Below, piece after piece: positions 1 through 11,998 of a stretch of DNA of 64,000 nucleotides. The notes below the pieces were generated by a model that was not told the DNA's origin, made no database searches, and saw only the letters and a program-made list of their open reading frames with translations. The position numbers and the translations under genes were made by a program. The DNA is from Neelides folsomi (Eukaryota; Arthropoda; Collembola; Neelipleona; Neelidae). Each line of letters starts with the position of its first letter. The first letter of the stretch is position 1. The stretch spans positions 1-64,000 of the forward strand of contig JAQGBZ010000121.1 of assembly GCA_034687125.1 (NCBI GenBank). The letters are read 5' to 3'.

Positions 1-248
1 TTCCGCAGGAAAATCTCGAATTTTCTAATTGACATTTTATATTTAAAAAAGTTTACACTAAAATAAATCAAAATTTACAGGGTTAATGCATTTGATAGCA
101 TTTTATTTATATAAAAAAAACTAGAAATATAAGTGAAATGAGAGAGATGTTATTGAAGAGAAAATGTTACAGCAAATGTGGTGTAAATAAAAAGTACCGT
201 CCCTGTATCAAGGAATTAATTTCCTTTACTCCCTATTTTCTCTTACAG

Positions 249-1762
249 AGATGCATCGTTTGGTTCTGCCTCTTTCTACATTTCCCTTCTCGATGTGTTT
301 AATGGAGTTAGCCAAGCTTTGCAAAGTCGATTTTTCGACTTTAATGATTTTGATGTCGAGGAATACGAATATTACGAGGTGATTTAATCAATGCCAATAA
401 AAATTATTTAATTAATTGGATAGAAAATTTATACACGTTACTAATTTCTATCGGAATGGAAAATAATATTAAATAATTTTGTTTCAATTACAGAAAGTTG
501 AAAATGCAGATCTGAATTGGATTCTTCCAGAAAAATTTATCGCATTTTGTGGACCTCATCCTAAAACCAAAATATTAAACGGCTATCCCCTTCATGCACC
601 TGAGGCTTATTTCAATTATTATAGGCAAAACAACGTGAAAACGATTATTCGATTGAATCGAAAACTTTATGATGCTTCGCGATTTACAAGTGCTGGATTT
701 TGCCATAAAGATTTATTTTTCACCGACGGGTCAACTCCAAGTGATGCCATCATGAGACAATTTCTAGATATTTCAGAAAAAACAAATGGAGCCCTTGCGG
801 TTCATTGCAAAGGTATTTAATGTCCATAATTACATACAAGTGTAGATAATTACATACCTATGGGACTTGTATGAGTAATGTATGTATCAATCTGTATTAT
901 GTAATAATATAGAACATATATTTGGTCTGATGACATTGAGCAATATTGATTATAAAAGGTTCCCATGTAATTACACGGATAATTATTTATTAATATATTT
1001 TTTAAATTACAGCTGGATTAGGGAGAACAGGTTCCCTTATTGCTTGTTTTATAATGAAACATTATGGATTCAGTGCCAGAGAGTCAATTGCGTGGGTGAG
1101 ACTCTGCCGCCCAGGATCTATCATTGGCCTTCAACAAGAATGGCTCGAAGAGTGAGTGACCATTATCATTCATCTATTAGATATATTATTATGCATGCAT
1201 CTCTAGTCTTAGCGCATGCCATTACTAACTCGAAAAATGCAAGCTTGTTAAAGCATATAAATTCTCACAATTGCCATTTCAAATGTTGGCTATAATGCTG
1301 CATGTTCTTACTAGATGTTTAAAAAGATTATTTATTTAATATTCTTCCATGGTTTTTTTTATAGAAAACAAGATGATTTGTCGCGGATGAGAGAAGAGAC
1401 GTTTCGTGATAGTAAGCAAAAGGTGGAATTGCACAAATTTCGCTGGCCTGTGTATAGCGTGAAGAGGAAAAAAGCCGCTTTCTATGCCGACCTCGAAAAT
1501 GCAAATTCAATAAAGAACGTAGACAATGTGAGATCCATTTTGGCCCAAGTTGGATCTATGAGATTGGAAGACGGAGATGGCGAAATTTCCAGCGAGGTAT
1601 CCTTTGACCCCATCAGATAAAATATGACTTATATGCTAAATAAAGAAAACTTTATTTTGTCTTGTTTTTCAGACCTCGGAGGAAGAAGAGAACGAGGATG
1701 AGGACGTGATAACACAAGGAGATATGCTGAACAAGATAAAGGCCATGAGACAGTTCGTTTAA
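249..1762 (+). CDS. Cdc14: CDC14 dual-specificity phosphatase, 3' part (short ending)
   Basis: CDC14 phosphatases remove proline-directed (CDK) phosphates at mitotic exit, at centrosomes and in cilia. Exons read as 249-378, 494-812, 1013-1151, 1365-1596 and 1673-1762 (TAA), giving 302 visible residues; the N-terminal part lies before the window. Seen: the opening D-A-S-F-G stretch, the general-acid loop DGSTPSD, and the P-loop HCKAGLGRTG formed across the 812/1013 junction with its catalytic cysteine. The CRPGSIIG and LEEKQ segments follow, then the family's ITQGD-x-L motif just before the stop. Exon phases agree at every junction. The length and order match animal CDC14A/B. This ending stops soon after the ITQGD motif; a longer ending is listed separately. 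Identification is secure; the exact exon borders are by eye. Confidence 0.95.
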
Positions 1763-2219
1763 ATTACCCCATCAATTCACTCTTTATATTTCACAATTCA
1801 TTTATTATATCAATTTTTATATAATTTTTACTTTCTCCTTCCTTTATTATTTATATATTATATTTTATATAGTTTCATGGTTATGTAGTTATAAGTAGTG
1901 TAAAAAGGAAAAAACGATTAGATGTGTGAAATCAATTAATCAATATTAGTTAAAATATAATTTTACAAAAATACATTAAGTAAATGTAGAATTTAATTCT
2001 GTTTACAAAACTAACTATTATTTTCAACTCTTCAATTTTCTACTCATTATTTAATAATGACCAATAACTTCAATACTACTGTATTTCCAATATATATAAT
2101 ATTTTCCATTAAAAAGATTCTAACACGTTTGAGATGATTTTTATTTCGCTTATTTGTTTGGGATTTGGTGTCTGGGGGGTAATTACTATTAATTAATATT
2201 GGGCTTTCTCAATATTAAG

Positions 2220-3260
2220 GATTGGGGGAACGAGTAGTGTGAAGTACAACATGGGGACCGAACAGTCCGATCCGAATCACACAAAGGTCGTTTTGCGTAA
2301 AGTGTCCAATGAAGCAACGAGGGAATCTCAGCGTCTGAAAAGAGCAGCTGCTTCTCACACAACCTCAAGTGCAAACAAAAGGTACGAGAAGATCCGCTAA
2401 CTTTTTGCATTTATTCAGCTTCAATCTTACATTTCGCTTACCTATCCATTTTTCATTTTTCCGCATTTTTAGTTTTTTTGCCATTTTAAACAATTTCCGC
2501 AATTGATTTTTTAATAGTTTCAATAAATGCTTTTTTGATTTTGTTCAATTCCGAGATCCTTAATATGGCAAATATTGTTTTTTATATAAATGAAAACATT
2601 TATTTGACTGTTAGAAAGCATTGTTGTTATTTTTGAATTCTTTTGTTTTTGAACGTTATTTTAGTTGGAGTCGGAGTAGAACAGTTAATAGTTCATTGTT
2701 TATTGAGTGATGCCATAAAGGACGGAGTTGAGACGTTTTTTTATTTTTCATACTTTTTGACACTAATTGAAAGAGTGTTTAGTTCATTACTAATGGGATC
2801 TTTTTTCTCACGCTGCAATTCGGTTCGGATTGGGATCAGGCCTTACCGGGGCGCTAACATTGGGTCTGGGTCTGCACGGTTCCTGACTCTCTCGAAAGTG
2901 ACCTTGCCCGGCCCTGAGGGCGGTCGTAACCTTATCGAGGTTCCCGAGGGTCTTAACCCTTCTCTGTCCTGCAGCAGGAGCGGCGGGGTCGTGGCCCCGC
3001 TCCACCGCCCCGTGACCCGGTCCCTCTCTCGCCTCGTCGCCCCCAAAGAGCCGCCCTGCTCGAAGCCTCTCCGGCCGAAGAGCAAGAACCCGCCGGTCCC
3101 TCCGAAGGCCCCCGCCGTCCCTCTCAAGCCCCTCCCCGGAGAGGGGAAGGTCGGAGTTCGGGTCTCGACACGAGCGTCCCTGCGCACCCACATCGCCCCA
3201 CGTGTCACCGCCGGTCCCCGACCCCTCCCGCCTCCGACCCCAAAGGTGTTCCGCCCCTGA
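2220..3260 (+). CDS. Cdc14: CDC14 alternative long C-terminal tail (two exons)
   Basis: Exons 2220-2381 and 2840-3260 (TGA) add about 190 residues to CDC14. A donor inside the last short-form exon (after base 1752, reading gttcgt) leaves two bases of a codon. The acceptor before 2220 supplies the third, giving R-Q-I-G-G. The 2381 donor (gtacga) again leaves two bases, completed at 2840. So all junctions keep frame, which is unlikely for two arbitrary acceptors. The tail is basic and Ser/Pro-rich, and contains G-S-G-S-A-R-F-L, resembling the S-S-S-S-A-R-F-L near the end of human CDC14A as I recall it. The same unusual gttcgt donor is needed in phosphoglycerate kinase at 17764. The second exon is a GC-rich island. 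The acceptor at 2839 has a weak pyrimidine tract, so expression is inferred. Confidence 0.6.
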
Positions 3261-6200
3261 GGCAACACGAAAGCTTTAAGCATGTCAACTCTGTACAACT
3301 ACTTAATTACATATTTATTACTACTTGTATATAAATATTAGGTACTTTCTCGTAGTCCAAAAACGTTGACATTTAGTTGAACAATTTATTAGTTAAATAA
3401 ATATATATATTTAGTTAATTAGGCAACTAGTTAGAGGAATCTCGCGTAGATGAACCGGTCAGTATTCTCTGGAACTTCTCTTGCCTCCGCCGCCTTACAA
3501 ACCTCTCGCTTTCTCTGGGAAGTGGCAATGTGTGAGCAGAGAGCTATTCCGCTATTGAGGGGTGATCGGACCTTGTGATTCTATGTAATCTAGTAACAAA
3601 ATTGATCCAGCTGGTGGAGGAAGAAGAAGCTCGGATCCCTCATCTCCTCCGATCCTCCATAAGCCCCGATGAGGAGTTAAGGAGCAAATCACAGCTGGGA
3701 CCGCCACTCGGATTAAAACATCTAATGTATTCTTATTAGTTTTAGTTTTAATTAACATCCAGAGCAGAGGTGCCATTGATTGTCCCTTCATCAATTAATA
3801 TTAAAAATGAATACTTGTAGGATTTTAAGAGAGAGAGTATGGGAGATCTTACCAAGTGTTTGGTAGTAATGTTGCATTACCTTTGTTTACCTATTTTATA
3901 ATGGAGCATATATATCTAAGATACCACATTATGTATGTAATAATATTAGTAATTTTATGTATATTTAAATATTTGGGAAATTTTTTGGATTGTTTCATAA
4001 TTTTGTCCCAGTGTTGTGTTACCTTTCAGCTTTCATACTTATATTAATTATATATGTACAATTCAATGCTTCAAATCACTCACATTATTGGGAATGCTGT
4101 TTAACTTACATGTGAACTTCTTCTGCCCACTTTACACTTTTTCTAACTATGTGTATATTATGTTTTTATTGAACATTTCAATCGTGCTTGGATGCATTCG
4201 AAATAGTTATATCTTTAATTAGGGATATTGTTAATAAACAAATATTAGCTTCACTGATCTTTCACTAGGGAGGAAAATATGATTTCTAATTATACAGCTC
4301 CTTAATTGGGCTTTTAACATTGTTAATAGATATCTTTTTTAACAAGCTTTATTTTAGATTCGATGGGTAAATAATGAAATCATTAGGGAATTGAAAAGAT
4401 ATTAGCTCTAGGTAGAGTTCAATAAGGAAAATTTAGAGACATAACGTAAATAGATAGACAGATACCATATAACATCAGATAAGAGAAATGAAGTTTTACG
4501 ATATACTTATAGTATGTAAAATTAACTCATCAATTAGGAAGTGATTGAATAAGAAATGTACTGGATCATCTAATTTCTTAAATCAATTTAACTAGCGGTA
4601 CAGTTTGTTGAAGAAGGTTAAATGTAAATTGATAAGAAAATTTATTAGCTATTTATATAGTATAGATACCGTAGTTCTTTGATATAAACACAGAGGTTGA
4701 GTACGTATAAATACGTATAATAATGATGTCCACGTACAGAGTTAATATATATCAAACTTCCTAAAAATATTTAAAAGTTTTACTCTACAAATCACTTTTA
4801 ATCCTTCTACTCTTATAGACAAGTCGATCATGCAAAAGAATCCAAATATTTTTAGTTTATATTGGGATTTAACAATGTTTTAACCCAGTTTAGTCATAAT
4901 TGTGGCAATAATTTAGTTTTTACTTCACAAATGAATTAATGAGAATTTTAGCTTATTGTCTTATTTAAGAATTATTAATGAAATAATTAAAACCAAATTA
5001 ATCAACCATTCTTTATTGAGCGTATATTATATATATTATATATAAATATATAAATTTGTATGTATGTATAATATTATATAAATATCAATATAATCGTGAT
5101 TCTAAAGTTATAATGAAGAATAAGAATCGATATATTATACAAATATATTATTAATATTTACGATATATTATATGCTAAATGTGCACTCTGTATATGAATC
5201 TTTATTTCGTTTACAATTGTTTAATCGTGTATTATTTAGTGGATTCTTTCACTCTAAAACAGAATTGTTATTTAATTATGTAATGTTGATTGAAATTTAG
5301 AAAATTGTTTAACACCATGAGTATACTTTCACAACAATGTATTAATAACACATATTTTCAAACTCATTTGTCATATTTTTATTGTCACATCAAAACAGCA
5401 TGTTAGTGAAGTATCCTCTATGTGTAATAAATCATTAAACTTTACAGTTCATATAAAAATACATTTCCAGTTTCAGTGTTTACCCAAATGCTTCAACTGA
5501 TTATTTTTTATTTATCAGCTTTTTGTATAGGCCATTTAAGGGTAAGTTTAATTCACAATTACTTCATATTGATAACCGAAACATCTTTTTAAAAATTTAA
5601 AAATAGGTAAATATGCTTATAAAACAGAAATATGAATAAAATTTCGTTTTCTAATTAAAAGTGAAATTAGTGAAATTAGTAAAAAAAGGTCGATGATTAT
5701 GCATATACAGTTTGTTGTGTTAAACCAAGTTTAGCAACTCATATCTACATTACGTATAAATGTACTTATACACATATATGTACTTGTACAAATATTTATA
5801 TACAAAGGATAAGTGTCTGTAGTTTGAAGAAAAAGAATAAATAAATACAAAGAAGTTATACAACGTTAAATTTGTATGATAATTTGATAATATTTGAGAT
5901 CGTCATGCGCGTAGGAATATCTGTAGTTGAATTTCATTCAGATCATATGTCATACTGTTTATAAAATAATACTCCCACGGAGACCATACAGGTCAAACAT
6001 CACACTCATCCTGTTAATATTTAACCATCACGATTCAATCGATTATATTATCCTCTTTAAGGAGGAAAAGGACACATTTGGAAGGTCATATTTCAAAATA
6101 TACAAAATTTATAACGCATCGTTTGATTATTTGATTAAAATGAGAGCAAAATAAAATTATTGTTATCCTCATTCTAATCTCGTGACATCACAAGACAATG

Positions 6201-6647
6201 TAATAAATCCTGTAAGTACCAAAATACCACTTGTAGCCTGTTAATCATATTTTAATGGCTTTATTAAGCTCTTATTCTATTGCTCATTAAACAAGATGGG
6301 GAAATTATTCTGTGAATCCTTATGATTTTAAATTATTTTTCCCTACTCATACGGTAAGTGAATTAAATATGCTTTTTTAACTCTACTCTAATTCTAGTGA
6401 ATGTAAATGTAAGGTCATTTCCAAATTGAAATCTAAAATTTCAATTTCAATTCCAGTGTTGATAATTCATTCAATGATCGGCGATATTGCGATTTATTTA
6501 TCACATTCACTGTGTTGGAAGGAAAGCTGAGGTTTGAATATTAATTTAGTAAACATTATAAAATTTGCTAAGAAGTAAACATATTACTCATTACTATTTT
6601 GGTAATTAAAGGGGTTAAAATTAAAGCTTATTATTGAAGGAGCCAAA
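3261..6647. other. Intergenic DNA, CDC14 to MFSD1
   Basis: No gene recognised. The first 500 bases are of mixed composition and may be CDC14 3' UTR. The rest is very AT-rich, with runs of TA-repeat-like sequence around 5020-5100. Open frames here are short and lack family motifs. Confidence 0.6.
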
Positions 6648-9012
6648 ATGGGTGAAGGCGAAGTTCTAATAAGTGATAGTGCAAGTTCGAGGGACTTTGG
6701 AGAGAGTTCGGAAGTTCGAGGTTGCAGTTCCAAATTATGTGATCCTCGAAGTGGAATTCATCGATTCATCGTCCTCTTCTTTATGTGCTTCCTGGGATTT
6801 GGTAAGATTTTATAATGTCACTTGAAATTAACAAATGAATTAAGATATTATAAAATTAATGGTTTATTTGAAACATTCAAGGTTCATATTTCTGCTATGA
6901 TAATCCGGGTGCATTACAAGACAACTTCATCCAAGATATGGACATCACAACTGCAGAATTTTCTGGACTTTATTCATGGTACTCGTGGCCAAATGTCGTG
7001 TTTTGTTACATTGGAGGATTCTTGCTCGATAGGTAAACATTATTATATAAAAGTAAACAATATAGTAATAAATATTAATTAATGTTGTAAATGAATAATG
7101 AAAAAATTTCCGTTCTTTTCTAGTGTTTTTGGAATTCGTCTGGGAACAATGATATTTTGCGTATTATTGCTTATTGGGCAAATTGTATTTTCACTTGGTG
7201 GAATTTTTAACCATTACTGGCTGATGATTGTAGGGCGTTTCATTTTTGGGTAATTTTTCATTTGATATTGAAGAAATTATTTTCCTATTCCGCTTCAATT
7301 ATTGAATCAAAACATGAAGAAATTAGTAATATTATTAAAAAAAATACAAATATCATAATGCGCAATTGGACAAAGATAATGAAAATTATAAAATAGTTAA
7401 TTATTTTATAGTGTTGGTGGAGAATCATTAGCCGTTGCTCAAAATACCTATGCTGTTAGTTGGTTTAAAGGAAAAGAACTGAACATGGTTTTTGGACTTC
7501 AATTAAGTTTTGCAAGGGTTGGTTCAACTGTCAATTTCAACCTCATGGTCCCACTCTACACATATATCAACGAGTTCTACAAAGGTCATATGTGTCTTGG
7601 GATTGTATTGATGATCGGTAAGCGGAAAAGATTTTTATAATTCCACTGAGAGGAATTTGGAAATTGGAAAATGAAAATGAGATTTGATAAAATTAATTTT
7701 TCGTAGCTGCCGGTACATGTGTCACATCACTGATTTGTGCAGCCGTTTTGGCCATTCTCGATTACAGAGCTGAAAAAATTCTAAATAAACAAGTGGAGGG
7801 CCAAGAAGGCCATGAAGTGAGATTTTCCGATGTTAAAGATTTCCCGATGTCTTTCTGGCTCATGAGCGGAACGTGTATTGCCTATTACGTTGCAATCTTC
7901 CCGTTTATTGCTCTTGGAAAGTATTAGCACAATAAATGATTTATGTATTTTTAAACATCAATAATTGGATTTTTAAAATGAAACGAATTCCAATTTTTTA
8001 AATTGAATTTAATGTTCTTTAATTTAATTTCAGAGTGTTCTTTGAAAGAAAGTACGATTACTCCCCAATTGCTGCCAATCAAGTGAACAGCATTTTGTAT
8101 ATCATCTCTGCAGTGGCGTCTCCTCTCTTTGGTTACATTGTTGATCGATTGGGAAGAAATATCTTTTGGGTGTTCATTGCCATTTTGGGGACAATCGGAG
8201 CTCATGGAATTCTGGCCTTCACATTCCTCAATCCCTACATTGCGATGGTCCTTATGGGACTTTCATATTCAATGCTCGCCAGCGCCCTTTGGCCAATGGT
8301 GTCATTAGTCGTTCCTGAGTATCAGCTCGGGACGGCTTATGGAATGTAATGTTGGATTAATATTATGGATTGATATTCAATTAATATAAATATTAAAAGG
8401 TTGAGTATTTAAAATGATTCATTAACTTTATTAGAATGCAATCAGTTCAAAATCTTGGTCTTGCTGTGATATCTGGAGTCGCTGGATATATCGTTGATAA
8501 AGGCGGTTATTTAATGCTTGAAGTCTTCTTCTTGGCATGTCTCTGTGGTAAGTATTAATTCTCTTCATTATATATTGATCATCATTAATTATGTATAAAG
8601 TAAATTCTGGAATTTGCTACTATTTAATTTAATTGTTTAATTTATAAATAATGATTTAAATTGAAAACTGTTCAAAACGATGTCAAGGAGAAAATCTTTG
8701 AGTCTCCATTCTGGAGCCACGTAACATTTTTCATTTGACCTGCATGACTAATTATCTTCTTAATTAAAAAATACTCATTTTTTGAATAAGATAATTTTTC
8801 ACATGGTTGTCCAAGAGAATGTAAACTAGGGGATTTGTTCACCAGTGTCATTGGTCATGATCCTCCTCGTGTGGTTATGGGACACGGATGGAGTTCTCAT
8901 GATGAGTTCGACATTGAGGAATCTTCGCGAAGTGGAAAAGATTGAAAAGTGTTTGCAGAAGGATGAGGAATTTTCCAATGAAGACTCGGCGGAGGCTGAG
9001 AGCTTGAAATGA
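6648..9012 (+). CDS. Mfsd1: MFSD1-type lysosomal major facilitator transporter, isoform with proximal last exon
   Basis: MFSD1 is a 12-segment major facilitator protein of the lysosome membrane; vertebrate MFSD1 exports dipeptides together with the subunit GLMP. Exons: 6648-6801, 6882-7032, 7124-7249, 7412-7617, 7707-7920, 8034-8345, 8435-8547 and 8846-9012 (TGA), 480 aa. Phases agree throughout. Seen: the loop after the first segment with C-Y-D-N-P-G, then WYSWPNV, GGESLAVAQNTYAVSWFKGKEL, VDRLGRNI and LGTAYG, all near-identical to vertebrate MFSD1 as recalled. The cytoplasmic start carries acidic and serine residues before the first segment; I see no obvious dileucine sorting signal. The start is the first ATG of the frame, in context CAAAATGG. 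The last exon encodes segment 12 and an acidic tail. An alternative last exon set follows directly. Confidence 0.93.
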
Positions 9013-9066
9013 AAGAGGTTACATTTACAAACAATCCTACAAATTTCTCTCTTTTCTATGTGCCAG

Positions 9067-10291
9067 TGTCATTGGCTTGTACTCTTTTGCTCTGGCTACG
9101 CGATTCAAGTCACAATGGCCTACTCAATATGTCAATTGAACAACGAGATCGATGGGACCACGACAGAATGTGAGATTTCACAATTTGAAAGATTATTAAT
9201 AATGTCAATAATATATTATATATATATAATGTAAATTTTCATTTATTTAAAATCACTTCCCTTTTTATACGTATGTGATAACGTTGAAATTTTTCTTTTG
9301 CTTTCAATATATCTCATTTATATTTTGTTTTCTTAAATTTTGTCTATCAATCATATTCCGCTTATTTATTATTTAATTTGGAATATTTCCAAACAAAATT
9401 ATTTTCAAATTAATTTTTATTTCAATGAAACCGTGATAAAACGATACACAAGATAAATATACATAATACATATATTACATTACATGTTTAAATATCGAAT
9501 TAACTTGTATGTATCTAAATTTAATTTAATATTAATATTATCATAATAGAGTTATATTAACTCTAATAACTCTAATGAATTTCACTGTAATTTGACCAAT
9601 TCCTTCTTTACACTCATATTGAAATATTGACTCACTTGTATTTGTCTTTAATTGATGCTTTCAATCACTCACATAATTTAGCGTATTAATTATAATGAAA
9701 TTACTTAACCAATTGCAATTTTAATAATTTTTGCTTATTAATGGAGCACAGAGCTAATGAAATTGCAAGGTGTATGTAAGGTGAGAGGAATGGAATCAAT
9801 GGAATTGTTTATATGTGCAGGCTGGCGGAGTCATTGGAAAGGGATCAACTTTACGCTTCAGCCGTTCCTTCGTCACTTCCTAGTTCAGATTTTCTAATTA
9901 GAAATCGTTATCTTAGTAGGATTGGAGCCCCTGTAAGCATCAAAGCATATTTTAATTATTGTTTTTAATCTATTTTTTAATCTTTGAAATGTTCCCTCCT
10001 TTATTCAGTTGTTTTAAAATGATTTCTTCTGTCTTAACTTATTTATGTGCTTCATTGCTTTCAATATTTAACACCCCGTTTTATTATTAATCTCTTCATT
10101 GTCTGTCATTGTCACTAAAATGTGTTCCATTGCTTTGAACAATTAAAATTGACGCTTTCCGTTTCTTGTTACAATTTGGGAATCGAGGGAGATTGTAAAA
10201 TATATTCATTAATTCATTTTCTTTGGGGTTTTAGTTACCAGCCACTTACGACCCAGCCGTCCGAGCCCTTGTCTACAGATCACTTAGATGA
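9067..10291 (+). CDS. Mfsd1: MFSD1 alternative last-segment exon plus extended tail
   Basis: A second copy of the last-membrane-segment exon lies 54 bases after the first one's stop codon: exon 9067-9169, then 9821-9932 and 10235-10291 (TGA). Both copies follow a CCAG acceptor, enter in the same phase and open with the same residues V-S-L, then W-L or L-W-L, and a charged turn. This indicates tandem exon duplication with mutually exclusive use. Joined to exon 8547 this gives a 515-aa isoform, whose tail contains IRNRYLSRIGAPLP and ends in R-S-L-R. I recall a similar tail in arthropod MFSD1 proteins. Phases agree at all three junctions. The proximal version would need its own poly(A) site within the 9013-9820 intron. 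Confidence 0.82.
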
Positions 10292-11522
10292 AGAAGATTA
10301 ACCTCGGCTCTTTTAATTATAATTATGATCTGATTTTAACTCTTTTAAATCACGATCCGCCCGACGAAACTTTCAGACTCGACGAAAATATCAAATTATG
10401 CTTTGTATACATTACTTATACACGGTTAATTATATTCTTGTAATAGATCTATAATTTATTCCTGTTTTGTCATATTTATAACTGACACATTTATAATTCA
10501 TACTATGTATGGACATGAATGGTTAATTCATACAATTATAATCACAGTATATCAAGAAATAAATATTTACAAGTTTTTATAAATTGCATATGTAAATATA
10601 TGTGCTATTGATATTCACATACAAGTTTTAAGTAGAATGTATAGATTTAAAAGTTTTCAAATTGTATATAAAGATTTGTGCATATTCTGTTTCTAACTTT
10701 AAATTATTAATTAGTATCTGAAAAATTATTATGTTATCGTCAAAAAACATGTCTTAAATTGTAATATATATATAATTCACATAGCTTTCTATCAAGAATA
10801 ATGTTTTCAAAATTTCCTAAGCATATACATATTTATAACGCGACATTACGGTACTGTTAACTCTTATTAAGCTGTTTATGTTTAATAATATTTAAATAGG
10901 AAAAAAGTCCAAATCTCTTTCTATGAATTTTCAACTATATATTCAAAAAATGTGATAAATGTTAACTTTTAATTTGTTGTACATCTTTATTCATGCCATA
11001 CTGCCATACATACAAGTTATATATTACATTCAACATAAATAAACATGCCTTACACATATTATTATTTTACTGTCCATATAATATATATTTAATTTACAAA
11101 CAAACTAAACGTTATTACACTTAATTTTCTTTGTATTGTAAATTGTATATTATAATGCAATTTATATGGACTGGTTGAATGTGCCATCTGTGGTGTGAGG
11201 TTTTGAAAAGAGACGAGTTTTGTAAATGAAGTTGAATTATGGAGGTCTTTGATTTCTTTCATTGCAAATTACAAATTGTAATCAGTCTGATAATCCCAAA
11301 CACGTTTTAAAGAAGTGAATGATCCAGAAATAAACAAGATTCTTACTACTTGTTATAATACATCTTTCCCAATACTTTCCACTTCTCCCATCATCTCATC
11401 AGGAGTGAGTGAGACATGTAAGACACGACCGATTTCTCTTTCACCTCTATTCTCGTTCTTACAGTAAGATGACTACTTAATTGCAGATTATTGGCAACTT
11501 TGGTGCCCTCCCTTATTGCAGA
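10292..11522. other. Intergenic AT-rich DNA, MFSD1 to TIMM8
   Basis: Probable MFSD1 3' UTR, then low-complexity AT-rich DNA. The last 100 bases contain two candidate 3' splice sites before the TIMM8 start; the second, after a pyrimidine-rich run, ends directly at the ATG. No other gene is seen. Confidence 0.6.
10558..10563 (+). terminator. Candidate poly(A) signal of MFSD1
   Basis: An AATAAA hexamer lies about 270 bases after the distal MFSD1 stop. It is one of several in AT-rich DNA, so the assignment is weak. Confidence 0.3.
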
Positions 11523-11926
11523 ATGAGCTTGGGGTTGGAAGATATTCACAAAGACCCACAGCTCCAAAATTTCATTGAGCTTGAAACTCAAAAGCAGCGA
11601 TTCCAGGTATTTACCCAAATATTGACAATTATTGAGAATTTAATAAAAATGCCAAAATTAATTATAAAACACTACTCATTTTCCAAATTTGGGCGTAGAT
11701 GATTTCTAAACTAGTTTTCCTCTCATAGCATTTGGTGCATGTGCTAACTGACCAGTGCTGGGAAGTTTGTGTGGACAAGCCGAGTCCAAGATTGGACGGG
11801 AAAACGGAGAACTGTCTTCTCAACTGTGTGGAAAGATTCATTGACACAACCAATTTCGTCGTCAACCGGTTGGAAAAGTCGCCTGGACCAAAGGCCCAGC
11901 CTGACACGGAATTCCTTTCATCCTAA
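11523..11926 (+). CDS. Tim8: Mitochondrial small Tim chaperone, Tim8 family
   Basis: Tim8 pairs with Tim13 as a hexamer in the intermembrane space, carrying hydrophobic precursors such as Tim23 to the inner membrane. Exons 11523-11606 and 11729-11926 (TAA), 93 aa, the usual family length. Seen: the D-P-Q-L-Q-x-F-I-E-x-E-T-Q-K-Q-R-F-Q helix, then the twin CX3C signature CWEVC and CLLNC, then C-V-E-R-F-I-D-T. This order closely follows human TIMM8A as recalled. The frame is open upstream to 11481, but the start at 11523 sits one base after a strong pyrimidine-tract acceptor (TTATTGCAG), so I take it as the start. PEX3 begins only 72 bases after the stop, and I see no AATAAA in that gap, suggesting a shared transcript. 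Confidence 0.92.
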
Positions 11927-11998
11927 TTCTCCCATCTTGAATTTAAATTGTAGTTTAATTAATTTAACTAGTTTTGTTATTAGTTTCCTTCGTGGGAA

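Noticed and set aside
2808-3298. Long open frames on the minus strand (127 and 151 codons) opposite the GC island
   Set aside because: Stops are rare at this composition. The plus-strand frame joins upstream CDC14 exons in phase and carries a family-like segment, whereas the minus frames have neither.
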